Shown in pieces: positions 28,266 through 38,028 of a stretch of 64,000 bases of DNA. This stretch comes from Bin80 sp965116685 (GTDB taxonomy: Bacteria > Bacteroidota > Rhodothermia > Rhodothermales > Bin80), in NCBI GenBank assembly GCA_965116685.1, contig OZ220707.1:1984001-2048000 (forward strand). The letters are read 5' to 3'. The position numbers and the translations under genes were made by a program. The notes under the pieces were generated by a model, which worked only from the letters and a program-made list of their open reading frames with translations, ran no database searches and was not told the DNA's origin. Positions within the stretch are counted from its first letter, which is position 1. Each line of letters opens with the position of its first letter.

Positions 28266-30461
28266 TTAATTCTCTTCCGGGTTGCCTTGGAAGTCAACAT
28301 GGTATTTCCCGGTCCATTGGAAAGATTGATCACCGAACACAACCTCCTGCTGCCCGGCGATTTCCTCGGAAAGGTTTGAAACGATGACTTGCCAGTGGAG
28401 ACCGTCCTGACCCGTGATCTGGATCACACTGGCCACTTCTGAATGGCCCACCACCTTCACATCCGTGATCCGGGGCCTAGCCTGTACAGAGCGTTCCCGG
28501 GCTTCATTAAAGTAGCCGTGGGGTTCAATGACGGAGGCAAACAAATGCGTGTCAGCCTGTCGGCGCAGGATTAAAAGAGGATCCGACCTTAGATTAAAAT
28601 TGGGGTCGTTCGCTCCCGTGCGTCCGAGATGAACTTCTGTTCCGGGCCATGCCGAAGAGGTCAAGGAGTAATACCGGTTGCCGTCCAGCCAGGTATACTG
28701 AATGGTTGAATCTCGTTGAGCATGTGCGGTTTGCCAGATATGTTGATAGCCGTGATCATCTCCCAGGGGTTCCAATATGCCCGTATTGGTTTCCAATTGC
28801 ATGTTTGAAGTGATGTATTGGCCGGAATAATGCAGAGGGTAATCGTATTGGTGCACGGTATCACTGCTTAAGCGAAACAGGTCTACGATAACCGGATACG
28901 GGAGCGATTCATCTTTGACCATAAGCATGGTGCGCTGCATCTCTACGCCGTTGTAGTAGGTGTCGGCATGTGCGCTCATCGCGATTGCGTTCGGATGATC
29001 CGCCTCAAAAAAATGTCGCTTGGCAGACATGGATTCGGCAGCGTCCCCGTCGCCCATATTTTGAGTTACGCCATCAACGACCACCGTATTGTGTGCGACG
29101 GTCTGCATGGCGTAGGAGTCGTTTTCCGGCAGGTAGCGCCCGCCAAACTTGGGTTCCACATTGATCCATCTTCCGAAGCCGTAATCTCGAACGACCTGCC
29201 GGTCCTGACCAAAAAAGATGAAGTGCAATTTGTCGAAGTGCCCATGTCCTCCTCCATGTACGCCGTATTTCATGAGGAGCACGGACTGATCCGTACCCTG
29301 CCCCATTCGGAGAATTCCCAATCCACCGGAAAGGCCATCACTTCCGTCGCTGAATTCGACGGAGGGCCAGGCAATTAGTGGGTCCGACTCACTGGCGTCA
29401 AAATCGCGGGCAAGTGCCAATCCAGACCCATTCAAGGAAACCCGCCCTTGAACGTTGGCCACTCCCAGAAGAGCTTCATCGCTTCCGTAGCGATCATAGG
29501 CCAGAGAGTTGGCCAGAATAACTTCCGGTGCGGCGACATCCATGGTTAGCGAAGCGTCATTGATCGGCGGGAAAACCCCATCGGGAAAAGACGTCTGAAC
29601 CGCTGAATAGTATGCTTTTTTCAGGATCTGATCACGGTAGTCATAGATGCCCACTTCGGGTTGCATGCGCTCCACCGCTTCTGCAAAGTAGAAGAAGGGC
29701 ATAAGTGCATATCGGATGTAGTATGGCCCTTCCATGTAGTATCCATCCGGTGAGAACAAGAGGTCAAGTTGCGCGAGAAATCCTCCCTTCCCGTCCAGAT
29801 CTGAGCCGTGCAGGGAGTGCTCAACCAATGCCAGATCTCCCATTACGTATGCAATCATACCGACCGCGGCCACGGCCCAGGTTCCATGGTTATGAATTCG
29901 GTCAAACTCCGCTTTGTTACGGACAAGAAACCAATCCGCCATGGGCCGAAAGATGTTGCTTTCAAACCGGGCCCGCTCTTCTTCCGAGAGCCAGTCGTAC
30001 ACGCAATCGTAGGCAATACTGGTGTGTACAAGCCACACTTCCTCGTTGAGAGTTTGATGGAAGAGTTTCCCTGGCTTCTGGTGATGTGCCAGCGGATGTG
30101 GACCAAGTGTTGGGTACAAAACGGCATACATTTCCAGCATGTCGCGGACAAAAGCTGCATATTTGTCCTCACCGGTAATACTGTAGAGCAGGCCGGCGTA
30201 GCGCATTTCGCGGTAGTTTTGCTTGTGCCGTTCATGCTCATATCCTCCAGCTTCTCCGGGGTTGGGGACTTCCATGGGATTTTTGAACGCGGTTTCCATG
30301 GTCCCTTTTGCCAAGGCGATTGCCTCATCAAGCAGGGAGTACTGTCCTTGTGCTTCCCGGATTGCGAGCGCTTCCTCTTGTGAAATGAAGATGCCTGCAT
30401 GTTGCCCCCAAGCGGTGACGGGTGCCGTAAATACAAATACGAATAACAGGAAACGTTGCAT
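28266..30461 (-). CDS. PL17 family oligoalginate lyase (heparinase II/III-like)
   Basis: The 731-residue protein has a signal peptide ending near VTAWGQ. The PL17 hallmarks are present: the Asn-His pair in IHNHGTWAVAAVG (residues 191-192), the catalytic-Tyr region SPDGYYMEGPYYIRYALMPF (about 237-256), and the Zn/His region HGGGHGHFDKLHFIFFG in the C-terminal beta-sandwich. PL17 enzymes act exolytically on alginate oligomers and release monomeric unsaturated uronate. No T9SS domain is seen, so it is probably periplasmic, acting downstream of the secreted PL6 enzymes and feeding the TRAP transporter. It is the first gene of the minus-strand operon. Confidence 0.93.
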   Translation of the reverse strand: MQRFLLFVFVFTAPVTAWGQHAGIFISQEEALAIREAQGQYSLLDEAIALAKGTMETAFKNPMEVPNPGEAGGYEHERHKQNYREMRYAGLLYSITGEDKYAAFVRDMLEMYAVLYPTLGPHPLAHHQKPGKLFHQTLNEEVWLVHTSIAYDCVYDWLSEEERARFESNIFRPMADWFLVRNKAEFDRIHNHGTWAVAAVGMIAYVMGDLALVEHSLHGSDLDGKGGFLAQLDLLFSPDGYYMEGPYYIRYALMPFFYFAEAVERMQPEVGIYDYRDQILKKAYYSAVQTSFPDGVFPPINDASLTMDVAAPEVILANSLAYDRYGSDEALLGVANVQGRVSLNGSGLALARDFDASESDPLIAWPSVEFSDGSDGLSGGLGILRMGQGTDQSVLLMKYGVHGGGHGHFDKLHFIFFGQDRQVVRDYGFGRWINVEPKFGGRYLPENDSYAMQTVAHNTVVVDGVTQNMGDGDAAESMSAKRHFFEADHPNAIAMSAHADTYYNGVEMQRTMLMVKDESLPYPVIVDLFRLSSDTVHQYDYPLHYSGQYITSNMQLETNTGILEPLGDDHGYQHIWQTAHAQRDSTIQYTWLDGNRYYSLTSSAWPGTEVHLGRTGANDPNFNLRSDPLLILRRQADTHLFASVIEPHGYFNEARERSVQARPRITDVKVVGHSEVASVIQITGQDGLHWQVIVSNLSEEIAGQQEVVFGDQSFQWTGKYHVDFQGNPEEN

Positions 30462-30777
30462 GAAAAATTACTTTATGGTTGGCAAGCCACAGGAAATATA
30501 CTTGAAATATATCACATATCATACAACTTTATAGATTTGGTTTATCGTTTGGCTCGTGAGGGGCGCAAGTACGGTTCCAACGAAGACTTTATTCTCAAAA
30601 TTTACTCGGAGCGTGTACCTTTCTACACGGGATGTATGGCAGGTTTTGCGTACGGATTATGACAATGATTTCGAGTTGGATGAAGACCGACAGAGGTCTC
30701 GAGGAAACACGCGACGACGGAAGATTTGGTCTCGGCAAAACAGCGGACTGCGAACATTTCGACTACGAATTTGTGCC
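30462..30777. other. Intergenic region between the PL17 gene and the AAA ATPase gene
   Basis: It holds the PL17 operon promoter (minus strand) and the 3' flank of the ATPase gene. A candidate operator half-set, ATATCATAC at 30516-30524, differs by one base from ATGTCATAC upstream of the beta-helix gene. A plus-strand frame to 30662 containing YRLAREGRKYGSNEDFILKIYSERV has some coding character but I do not recognise it; it may be a relic. Confidence 0.4.
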
Positions 30778-33700
30778 TCACGCATGAGCGCGAGAAATCC
30801 TTCCAGGAGACCGGGGAACTTTCATTGTCTCCGTCGGAGATTTGGTTTGGATGTGGGCGTAATTGGTCACCAGCCAATCCTGCATCGAGGGAATCGGGAT
30901 CGCATATTTTCCGCGCCGCTCGTCGAGCAACCCCTTTTCTCGCCCCAGACGGAATAGTTTTTCCGCTTCCGTTTCACCGTACTCCTGGGTTAGGGAGGCC
31001 ATGATAACCTTGTGGGTTGTGCTTTCTCCTAAAGGAACATCTACGAATACTCGTGCCAGACAATGACGATGTTCCTCGGTGAAACCGCGCGCCCGGTTTT
31101 CGTAATACGCCAACCGAAAGCCATGCCCTGCTTCCAATACGGCATTCAACCCATCTGCGGTCATGACCCTGTTGTCTGCCTCCAGTTGTTCCAGCGCGGG
31201 ATCCACATACGATAAGATATGCTGAGGCCAACCATGTGTTTTCTGAGCAATGGCATCCACCCATGGCACGGGATCCCCTTTCGCCTCCCCTTCCTTTGTG
31301 AGCCAATCGTGGATGACCGCACGTTCCGCTTCCTTACTCAACGCTCCTAGTTCTATCAGATATTTCTTTGAAAACCTCGAAATTTCCAGCGATCTAAAGG
31401 CGTCCACTGTCGTTCCCAGCCCCGCCGCGACCAGAACAACGGGTCTGTTTAATTTTCCGTTGTGAATTGCATCAAGCACCTCGGTTACGGTTCTAGTTTG
31501 ATCAGGAGGAGGTGCGCTGCTCGTTCCCAATCTTTGTGCTTCATCCAAAGTAAGGAGCAATGGGGTTTTTCCCTTGCGAAGTATTTGCCTTATTGTCCTA
31601 CCAGCCCTGTCAACTGTAACCGACACCTCTGAAATTCCGATTTTTAGAGATCTGAATGTAGACCAGAGAAAATTTCCCGAACCAAGGAATTCACGCAATG
31701 CATCTGGATTCCAAAAGGCCGACGGTTGAATCTCCGCAGTCTTCCATCCCTTCTCAATCGCGGTAGGGACCCAGGTTTCCCTGGGCCCCCCGCACAGATC
31801 CGGACGAGCGCGTTAACGCATCCGGCTCCTCCCTTGGGTTGCATCGACATGCCTAACGGTCATTCGTCTTGTCGGCCAGTCGTGGCGAATGGTCAGTTTC
31901 GGCCAATAGCGTTCTATTAACGCATACAGTTGCTCCCAGGTCGTTCGATCCCGTTGGGATCGGCGACGTAGTACGCGCAACCAAATTCGTTTTAGACGAT
32001 CATAGCACCTCTGTAGATACGGCATACTCAATGGTACCGCGTAATAATTCAGCCACCCATTGAGCACCTGTCCAAGCCATTTCCCCGTTTGATGCACCGA
32101 ATGGTGCATCCGTTTCCGAAGCTCCACATAAATACGCATCACAAAGCGCGCCATGCGCTTCGCAATTGGCTTGCGACCTAACCCAAAACGCCCCTTCCGT
32201 GTCTTACGACAATAGTGTGTAAAACCCAGAAAGTCAAACGTCTTGGGACGGCTTTCTCTACGCTTCTTACAGCCTTCTTCTGCAAAACGTCCAAACTCTA
32301 TGAGACGGGTTTTGTCAGGGTGCAGGCTTAATCCGAATTTCTCCAGCCGAGCCCGAAGATCTTGTAGAAAACGTTCTGCCGCCGCCTTGTACTGGAAACA
32401 GACCACGAAATCGTCCGCATATCGGACGATGTACGACTCCCCGCCAATGTTTCGTGATTTGCGCTGGACTCTAAACCATAGATCCAGCACATAGTGAAGA
32501 TAGATGTTCGCCAGGATTGGTGAGATGACTGCACCTTGTGGCGTACCCAGCTCGCTGTCCCGTAAACTTCCATCCTCCATCACCCCCGCCTTTAGAAACT
32601 TCATGATGATCCGTAATACTCGCTCGTCTCCGATCCGGTGTCGAAGAAAGCGCATGAGCCACTTCTGATCTACCTGATCAAAGAATTTGCGAATGTCCGC
32701 ATCTACCACGAAATTTACTTTCCGGCGTTCGATCACATACGCTAAGGCATCCAAAGCATCATGGGCACTGCGCCCCGGCCTGAATCCATAGCTGAACCCG
32801 CAGAACTCATTTTCATAAATGGGCTCTAAAATACATTTTACCATCGCGGTCTGGACGATCTTATCCTCCAAAGCTGCGATCCCGAGCGGTCGTGTGCCCC
32901 CATCAGGCTTGGGTATATTTACCCGTCTGCTGGGGGTCGCTCGAAACGATCCACGGTGTACTCGTGTGCAGAGATCCGCAAGGTTGCGGTCCAAGTCCAC
33001 GCTATACTCCTCCCACGTCACGTTGTCCACCCCAGGTGACGCTTCTCGCTTTAATGCGAAAAACGCCGCCGTCAGTGATTTCACGCTGATGTGGTGCAAG
33101 AGCGTTGTAAGTTTCTCCTTCGGGTTCCGTTGTACGACTTCCCGTATCCGCTCAATCCCCTGGTGCACACTTGCCCATTTCTGCGCATGGTGTGTGGTAG
33201 GATCTCCCAGATTCCCCTCGGGTAGAGACCTTCGCTCCAACAGCTCCGCAGATGGTTCCTTGTTCGCTGTCCTCATTGCTACTATGTCTCTATCTGACTT
33301 CTCCATCCCGTCTATCTTAGGCTATGGCGTCTTCCGCCTTCTCTAAGCAATCCTGTACGACTACAGGATAAGATGGAGACCTCCCAGGTCCCGACAAAAT
33401 GCGTACGTATGTCCATGAGTTCTTTGACACCGTGAGCCCGTAATCCGTCTCACCATGACGATGGATTACGTGTTGCCTTCGACTGGGACGACCGCCTCGG
33501 CGACTCAAATAATAACGATTTCGATGCTCGATAGCTCCGGCCATACGCACCTCTGCCGACGCTTCGTCGTGACCCTCGCGGGGCACAACGCACGGCTCGA
33601 GGAAGTATGTGATTGGTTGCATCTTCATACTACGGGACTTCCACCCGCTACATTTTACCAGTTAGCCTGGCGCACCGTGCCCGGTTTTTACATTCTTCAA

Positions 33701-33932
33701 GCAGGGCTGACTTGCCCGCGCCGGGTGCACCCTGGATCAGGAAGGTCGTGCCAGACTTCGCCTGCACCGCACGCTCCATAAGTTCATTGAAATCGCTCAG
33801 CACCTGCTTCCTCCCATGAAAATACTTGGCAGGACCACGGTCGGATGCTGCCGTCAGTGGCGGAGAAGGAAAAGAGCGGATGGATGGCCCCATGGTTCTG
33901 AGATACTGTCTGAAGTTATGAACAGTGACCAT
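30778..33932 (-). CDS. AAA/P-loop ATPase gene interrupted by a group II intron
   Basis: Exon 1 (33932-33676) holds the N-terminus and the Walker A motif GAPGAGKSALLEECKNRA. Exon 2 (31756-30778) continues with LLLTLDEAQRLG (Walker B), a sensor-like region and a winged-helix-like C-terminus. Removing 31757-33675 joins the exons in one frame, reading NRAREKGWKTAEIQPSAFW across the junction, and gives about 411 residues; a later ATG at 33893 gives 398. It resembles the AAA_16/Orc1-like ATP-binding proteins often found in accessory regions; no function is assigned. A paralogue fragment lies at 36369-36598. Expression needs splicing. Confidence 0.8.
31757..33675 (-). mobile_element. Group II intron with reverse transcriptase ORF (1919 bp)
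   Basis: On the minus strand the intron opens with GTGCGCC at 33675, the usual 5' end, and ends ...CCGCGAT at 31757. The 3' part holds a domain V-like hairpin beginning GAGCCGGATGCG that overlaps the end of the RT gene, then domain VI. A second, truncated intron at 60598-62718 shares the 3' end up to the same GAT and then diverges, which fixes the 3' boundary independently. The host ATPase frame is restored exactly by splicing at these points. Confidence 0.9.
31813..33306 (-). CDS. ltrA: Group II intron reverse transcriptase/maturase
   Basis: The 497-residue protein has the RT domain (about 80-340) with the active-site motif YADD in YIVRYADDFVVCF, followed by the thumb/maturase X domain (LRARLEKFGLSLHPDKTRLIEFG, then GKWLGQVLNGWLNYYAVP). 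No HNH endonuclease domain follows: it ends at RSRMR inside domain V. This layout fits the En-less bacterial classes. It helps the intron fold and splice and supports mobility through target-primed copying. The frame is intact. Confidence 0.95.
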   Translation of the reverse strand: MEKSDRDIVAMRTANKEPSAELLERRSLPEGNLGDPTTHHAQKWASVHQGIERIREVVQRNPKEKLTTLLHHISVKSLTAAFFALKREASPGVDNVTWEEYSVDLDRNLADLCTRVHRGSFRATPSRRVNIPKPDGGTRPLGIAALEDKIVQTAMVKCILEPIYENEFCGFSYGFRPGRSAHDALDALAYVIERRKVNFVVDADIRKFFDQVDQKWLMRFLRHRIGDERVLRIIMKFLKAGVMEDGSLRDSELGTPQGAVISPILANIYLHYVLDLWFRVQRKSRNIGGESYIVRYADDFVVCFQYKAAAERFLQDLRARLEKFGLSLHPDKTRLIEFGRFAEEGCKKRRESRPKTFDFLGFTHYCRKTRKGRFGLGRKPIAKRMARFVMRIYVELRKRMHHSVHQTGKWLGQVLNGWLNYYAVPLSMPYLQRCYDRLKRIWLRVLRRRSQRDRTTWEQLYALIERYWPKLTIRHDWPTRRMTVRHVDATQGRSRMR

Positions 33933-34011
33933 TTAGACAGATCTCAAGGCCGCATGGTTCCAGATAGTCCCCGACAGTCGGTGTCCTGGCACTTTTGGAA
34001 CCTGAGTAGAA

Positions 34012-34129
34012 TCATGTACAGACCGACTGAACAATCGCCTGCCCAATCGCTTTCGCGAGCGCTGGAGGAACCGCGTTGTAATGGTCGGGGCTGGGAGATG
34101 CCAACCCATCCGCATCCACGGGTACCCCG
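34012..34129 (-). pseudogene. Possible C-terminal fragment of a DNA cytosine methyltransferase
   Basis: About 38 codons on the minus strand end at a stop at 34012 and read DHYNAVPPALAKAIGQAI. NAVPP.LAKAI is close to motif X at the end of C5 cytosine methyltransferases (GNAVPP.LA.AI). The 5' part is missing; the fragment abuts the end of an IS4 remnant at 34130. If correct, a methyltransferase gene was cut here by IS4-linked rearrangement. The short length keeps this tentative. Confidence 0.4.
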
Positions 34130-34237
34130 CATAAGCGCTAACTTGTTTACAATCAATAATTGTTGTAGCTTTCCTTAAATCAAAGGAGCTTGATCGGAAT
34201 TTTTATGAAGCAAACCGTTACGACGGCACCGATTAGT
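34130..34237 (+). mobile_element. Truncated IS4-family element, transposase 5' end only
   Basis: This 108-bp piece begins with the IS4 terminal sequence CATAAGCGCTAACTTGTTT and runs to the first transposase codons (MKQTVTTAPIS). It is nearly identical to the end of the intact copy at 61225-62692 but lacks that copy's 99-bp insert. It stops at the left end of the IS1634-family element at 34238. Confidence 0.88.
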
Positions 34238-36368
34238 CTGAACTTCCCCCCTTCATTTCATTTTTTTCCTCTTTTTGCTCTGATTTTGGGACGATAGGGC
34301 CCAATATTGGATTCTATTGTTGAATATCCCCCCTCATCTGGCCTTTGTTTCAGGCTTTTGGTGGTGTATCCCCCTGTTTTCGGCGAATGATTGGGGAATT
34401 GGTTCCCAAACAGGTGTACCCATGTATTTATATTGAATATTTTTCATTTTATCGGCGTATTATGGGCTTATATCGTACATTTTTGTATATTATGTCTAAT
34501 GCAGCCATCATTGTATACCCATGTATGTAGCCCGAATCCCCAACCGAAACTCCAACCCCACTTGGCTCATCCGTGAGTCCAAGCGAGTCAATGGGAAAAT
34601 CGTCAAAACCACCCTCGCCAACATCACTAACCTCCCCCAGGCGGTCATTGAGGGAATCAGGATTCTCCTCAAAGGCGGCACCGCCGTTACATCCTTCAAA
34701 GAATCCTTCCATGTTCAGAGCAGCAAGAAGCACGGACAGGTGGCCGCGGTTCTGGAGATCATGAAGCAACTCGAGATCCCGGAGTTGATTGCTCCAAAGA
34801 ATTCCCGCTTCCGCCGACTGATCCTTGGCATGGTTGCCGCACGCGTGATCAAGCCGGCCATCAAGCTCTCGAGCAGTTCCATGTTGGATGTGAAGACGGC
34901 CTCCACCACGCTCAACGAGGAGCTTGGCCTCAAACGCGTGGATGAGGATGATCTCTATGATGCGATGGATACATTGTTTGAGCGGAAGACGGAGATTGAG
35001 TGTCGTTTGGCAAAACGACATCTCACGGAGGGAGGTCTGGTGCTCTACGATGTGACCATCAGCTACGTGGAAGGCGAGAAAAATGAATGGGCGGCCTATG
35101 GGTACAACAAGGACAAGAAGAACGGCAAGAAGCAGATTGTCTATGGGTTGATGACCGATCCGCAGGGTCGCCCGGTGTCGGCAGAGGTGTTCCACGGGAA
35201 TACCGCAGACGTCAAAACGCTATGCACCCAGGTGGACAAGATTCAGAATACTTTTGGCCTCAAGCAAGTGGTATTGGTCGGCGATCGGGGAATCCTGAAG
35301 CAGAAACAGGTTGAGGAAGAGATCCTGCCTGTGGGGCTGGACTGGATCACGGCGATGCAGAAGGCAGAGATTCGTAAGGTCGTGGAGGAAGAGGGGTACC
35401 AGATGAGTCTTTTTGATGAACAGGACCTGGTGGAGGTATACTGTGACCTGTATCCAGAGGATCGTCTGGTCCTGTGCAGAACCCCCTTACAGGCCGCAAA
35501 GAGCAAGAAAACACGGGAAGAGATGTTGACGAAGACGCAGGAAAAGCTCGACAAGATCGTAGAGTCCATCAAGAACGGCCGACTCAAAGATGCGGGGAAA
35601 ATTGGCGTGCGGGTCGGGAAGGTATTCGGGGACAAGAAGCACAAGAAAAAATACTTTCACCTGGAGATCCGGGAAGGGTACTTTTCCTATACCCGCAACG
35701 AAGAAATGATTCAGAAGGAAGAGCAACTCGATGGCGTGTATGCCATCCGTTCCAGTCTGAAGCAGGAATTGGACGCGGCCGAGCTGGTCACCAATTACAA
35801 ACGTCTTTCCACGGTGGAGATGGCCTTCCGCGCGATGAAGTCCATGTCGTTACAGGTCCGTCCGATTCACCATCGCAACAAAAAACGGGTCGTTGCACAC
35901 GTCTTTTTGTGTATGCTGGCGTACTATGTGGAATATCATCTGCGCCGGAAATTGGCTCCAATGTTATTTGCCGATGATGATCTGGAAGAAAAACGAGTGC
36001 AGCGCGAAAATGTCGTAGAGCCTTCCAAGCCCTCGGACAAAGCAAAAAAGAAGGCCCAAACCAAACAGACGCAGGAGGGCGGGAAAGCCATGAGCTATGC
36101 AAGCGTGATGGAAGAACTTTCGGGCCTCAGCCGCATGGTCGTGTGTCCGAACATCAAGTCTGGTGATGCGTCAGAGGTCGTCATGGTCAAGGAAATCAGT
36201 CCCACACAAAAGCAGGCATTGAAACTTCTGAACGTCAAAATATTGAGCTGACCAGCTCAGCCAATCACCGCCGCAAACCGCCGATTCCCGCGGGAATCAA
36301 CTCTCAAAAAATCCTCAAACCTAAGGAATCTCGTGCCTTTGAGGATCCCAAAATGGGGGGAAGTTCAG
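34238..36368. mobile_element. IS1634-family insertion sequence (2131 bp)
   Basis: Both ends carry CTGAACTTCCCCCC, forward from 34238 and in reverse from 36368, and one intact transposase gene lies between. No direct duplication flanks it: the left side is an IS4 remnant and the right side an ATPase fragment. That suggests a deletion or recombination after insertion. It is a different subgroup from the 19.6-kb element. Confidence 0.88.
34521..36251 (+). CDS. IS1634-family transposase
   Basis: The intact 576-residue protein opens MYVARIPNRNSNPTWLIRES, an N-terminus like those of IS1634 transposases, then carries the DDE core: Asp in LYDVTISYV, Asp in VLVGDRGILKQ and Glu in VEMAFRAMKSM. The text HGNTADVKTL is also typical. 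A Lys-rich low-complexity stretch lies before the C-terminus. Length is normal for the family. Confidence 0.93.
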   Translation: MYVARIPNRNSNPTWLIRESKRVNGKIVKTTLANITNLPQAVIEGIRILLKGGTAVTSFKESFHVQSSKKHGQVAAVLEIMKQLEIPELIAPKNSRFRRLILGMVAARVIKPAIKLSSSSMLDVKTASTTLNEELGLKRVDEDDLYDAMDTLFERKTEIECRLAKRHLTEGGLVLYDVTISYVEGEKNEWAAYGYNKDKKNGKKQIVYGLMTDPQGRPVSAEVFHGNTADVKTLCTQVDKIQNTFGLKQVVLVGDRGILKQKQVEEEILPVGLDWITAMQKAEIRKVVEEEGYQMSLFDEQDLVEVYCDLYPEDRLVLCRTPLQAAKSKKTREEMLTKTQEKLDKIVESIKNGRLKDAGKIGVRVGKVFGDKKHKKKYFHLEIREGYFSYTRNEEMIQKEEQLDGVYAIRSSLKQELDAAELVTNYKRLSTVEMAFRAMKSMSLQVRPIHHRNKKRVVAHVFLCMLAYYVEYHLRRKLAPMLFADDDLEEKRVQRENVVEPSKPSDKAKKKAQTKQTQEGGKAMSYASVMEELSGLSRMVVCPNIKSGDASEVVMVKEISPTQKQALKLLNVKILS

Positions 36369-36598
36369 TAATGTCTCCGCTGATGATAGAGTATGGTGAC
36401 CATGAGGCGAAACAACTATTTCAACGATTTTTAGGGAAGGGACTCCTTGAGAAGTGGCGAGTGGGATATGCGGTTCCCATCCCATTGATGCATACTTGGC
36501 TGGAGAAAGAATACGCCCGCGAGCAGATCAAATCCCCAGAGGAGGCGCAGATCCTTCGTAGATCTGGAAATGGAAGTTCCGGCAGGGGTTTCAGCTGA
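36369..36598 (+). pseudogene. C-terminal fragment of an AAA ATPase paralogue
   Basis: The plus-strand frame reads EYGDHEAKQLFQRFLGKGLLE, then VGYAVPIPLMHTWLEKEY, parallel to EYGETEAEKLFRLGREKGLLD and KYAIPIPSMQDWLVTNY in the split ATPase at 30.8-33.9 kb. It has no start and begins at the right end of the IS1634-family element, so the 5' part has been lost. It lies in the opposite orientation to the split gene. Confidence 0.75.
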
Positions 36599-36822
36599 GG
36601 CCCTGCCCTCTATCTTGGGGGGATCCCAACTACGTACAAATAAAATTATGCAGGTGGAAGGAGGGGATGTATCTGATCGAAGATTCGGATGATGAAGGGT
36701 AGGAGAATGACACGAAAGGCGATGCAGTGGATCGGAAATCAGTAGCATGAGCGGAACCGGGTGTGTGGAGGTGGAGTAGGAAGAGAGGCGCAATCAACAA
36801 ACGTAAAACGTATAGTAGTACC

Positions 36823-38028
36823 ATGAAACGGATTTCTTTCATCTTTGCATTGATTTTTGCCGCTCTGGCAGTAGTCCCCCAAAGTCAGGCACAGCTTCGC
36901 AAAGCAAATCGAGCTCTTGAGCGGGGAGAATACGAAGAGGCAATGAGCCTGGCACAGGAGCTATTGGCAGATAAGCCGGATGACCATAGAACTTGGGATT
37001 TACTGGCTCGGGTTCACGATGCACAAGCCTCGCAAAGCTCCATGGATGAGTACCTGGGGCATGTAAAAGGAATGGCCGAGGCGTATCAAAAAGTGATTGA
37101 GCTTGATCCCGATGAGGCCGATGGTGTGATGGGTCGATTGCAGATCTTCTATATGCAAACATTCAATGCAGGGATCACGGAATTTAACAATGCTCAGTCT
37201 GTGCAGGGGGATGATGACCTGCAGGCGGAACACTTCCAGAATTCTGCAAGGCATTTTCAAGCGACGTCAATCGCCTTGCCGGATTCGTCAGGATCCTATG
37301 TAAACTGGGCATACGCCCTACTTGGAGCGGGTGATAGTGATGGAGCAATTGAACCACTGAGTCTGGCGATTGAGAAAGGTGGCGCGGATCCTGAATTATA
37401 CAATTTCCTGGCGAGGATCTATCTCACAAGTGACCGTGCTGCGGAGGCCGTACCTCTTTTGGAAGAGGCCACGGGTCACTATCCCAACAACGCTGAGTTG
37501 CAAAATTATCTATTGAATGCATACTCGGAAACAGGACAGGATGATCGTGCACTGGAAACCTATGGCAATGCCGTTGCCAATAATCCAGAAAATGCGATCT
37601 ACCGATATAACTATGGATCCCTATTACTTCAGGCAGAACGTTTTGATGAAGCCATTGAGGAGCTTCGTGAGGCGACTGTACTGGAGGAGGGGTATGTTGA
37701 CGCATACTATAACCTAGGGGCTGCCTATATTAACAAGGCAAACGCGGTTCAGCAGCAGATTACGGACATGGATGATGATATGCGTGAACGACGGGAAGAA
37801 CTTTCAAATGCAGCAACAGACAGTATCCTGGCGGAGATCGACGTCCTTGCAGCGGTGCGCAGAGGATTGTATGAAGAGTCAATCATACCGCTGGAAGAGG
37901 CGAAGAAGTATGCAGAAATGGAGGAGGAGCGCTCCGTAGTGGGAATCTGTGCGGCCCTGTTTCAGGCGTATGCCCAGACGGGTCGGGAGGATGACGCGGT
38001 GTCAGTCAGTGAGTGTGCCGGCATGTAG
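36823..38028 (+). CDS. Tetratricopeptide-repeat protein, exported
   Basis: About 401 residues, starting at ATG 36823 with a signal peptide (MKRISFIFALIFAALAVVPQSQAQ). At least five TPR units follow (for example RALERGEYEEAMSLAQELL, YNFLARIYLTSDRAAEAVPL, NPENAIYRYNYGSLLLQAERF), then a charged helical region (about 325-350) with a coiled-coil look. TPR proteins of this type act as periplasmic or outer-membrane scaffolds; no partner can be named. Its last 27 bases overlap the 3' end of the convergent glycosyltransferase gene. Confidence 0.85.
   Translation: MKRISFIFALIFAALAVVPQSQAQLRKANRALERGEYEEAMSLAQELLADKPDDHRTWDLLARVHDAQASQSSMDEYLGHVKGMAEAYQKVIELDPDEADGVMGRLQIFYMQTFNAGITEFNNAQSVQGDDDLQAEHFQNSARHFQATSIALPDSSGSYVNWAYALLGAGDSDGAIEPLSLAIEKGGADPELYNFLARIYLTSDRAAEAVPLLEEATGHYPNNAELQNYLLNAYSETGQDDRALETYGNAVANNPENAIYRYNYGSLLLQAERFDEAIEELREATVLEEGYVDAYYNLGAAYINKANAVQQQITDMDDDMRERREELSNAATDSILAEIDVLAAVRRGLYEESIIPLEEAKKYAEMEEERSVVGICAALFQAYAQTGREDDAVSVSECAGM

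Noticed and set aside
30556..30957. Plus-strand frame of 133 codons opposite the ATPase 3' end
   Set aside because: Arg-rich shadow of the ATPase gene with no family character.
33317..33819. Small open frames in the 5' part of the group II intron
   Set aside because: This part is the structured ribozyme; frames on both strands are incidental.
34521..36251. Minus-strand frame of 248 codons opposite the IS1634-type transposase
   Set aside because: It is the antisense of a well-supported transposase and has no independent support.
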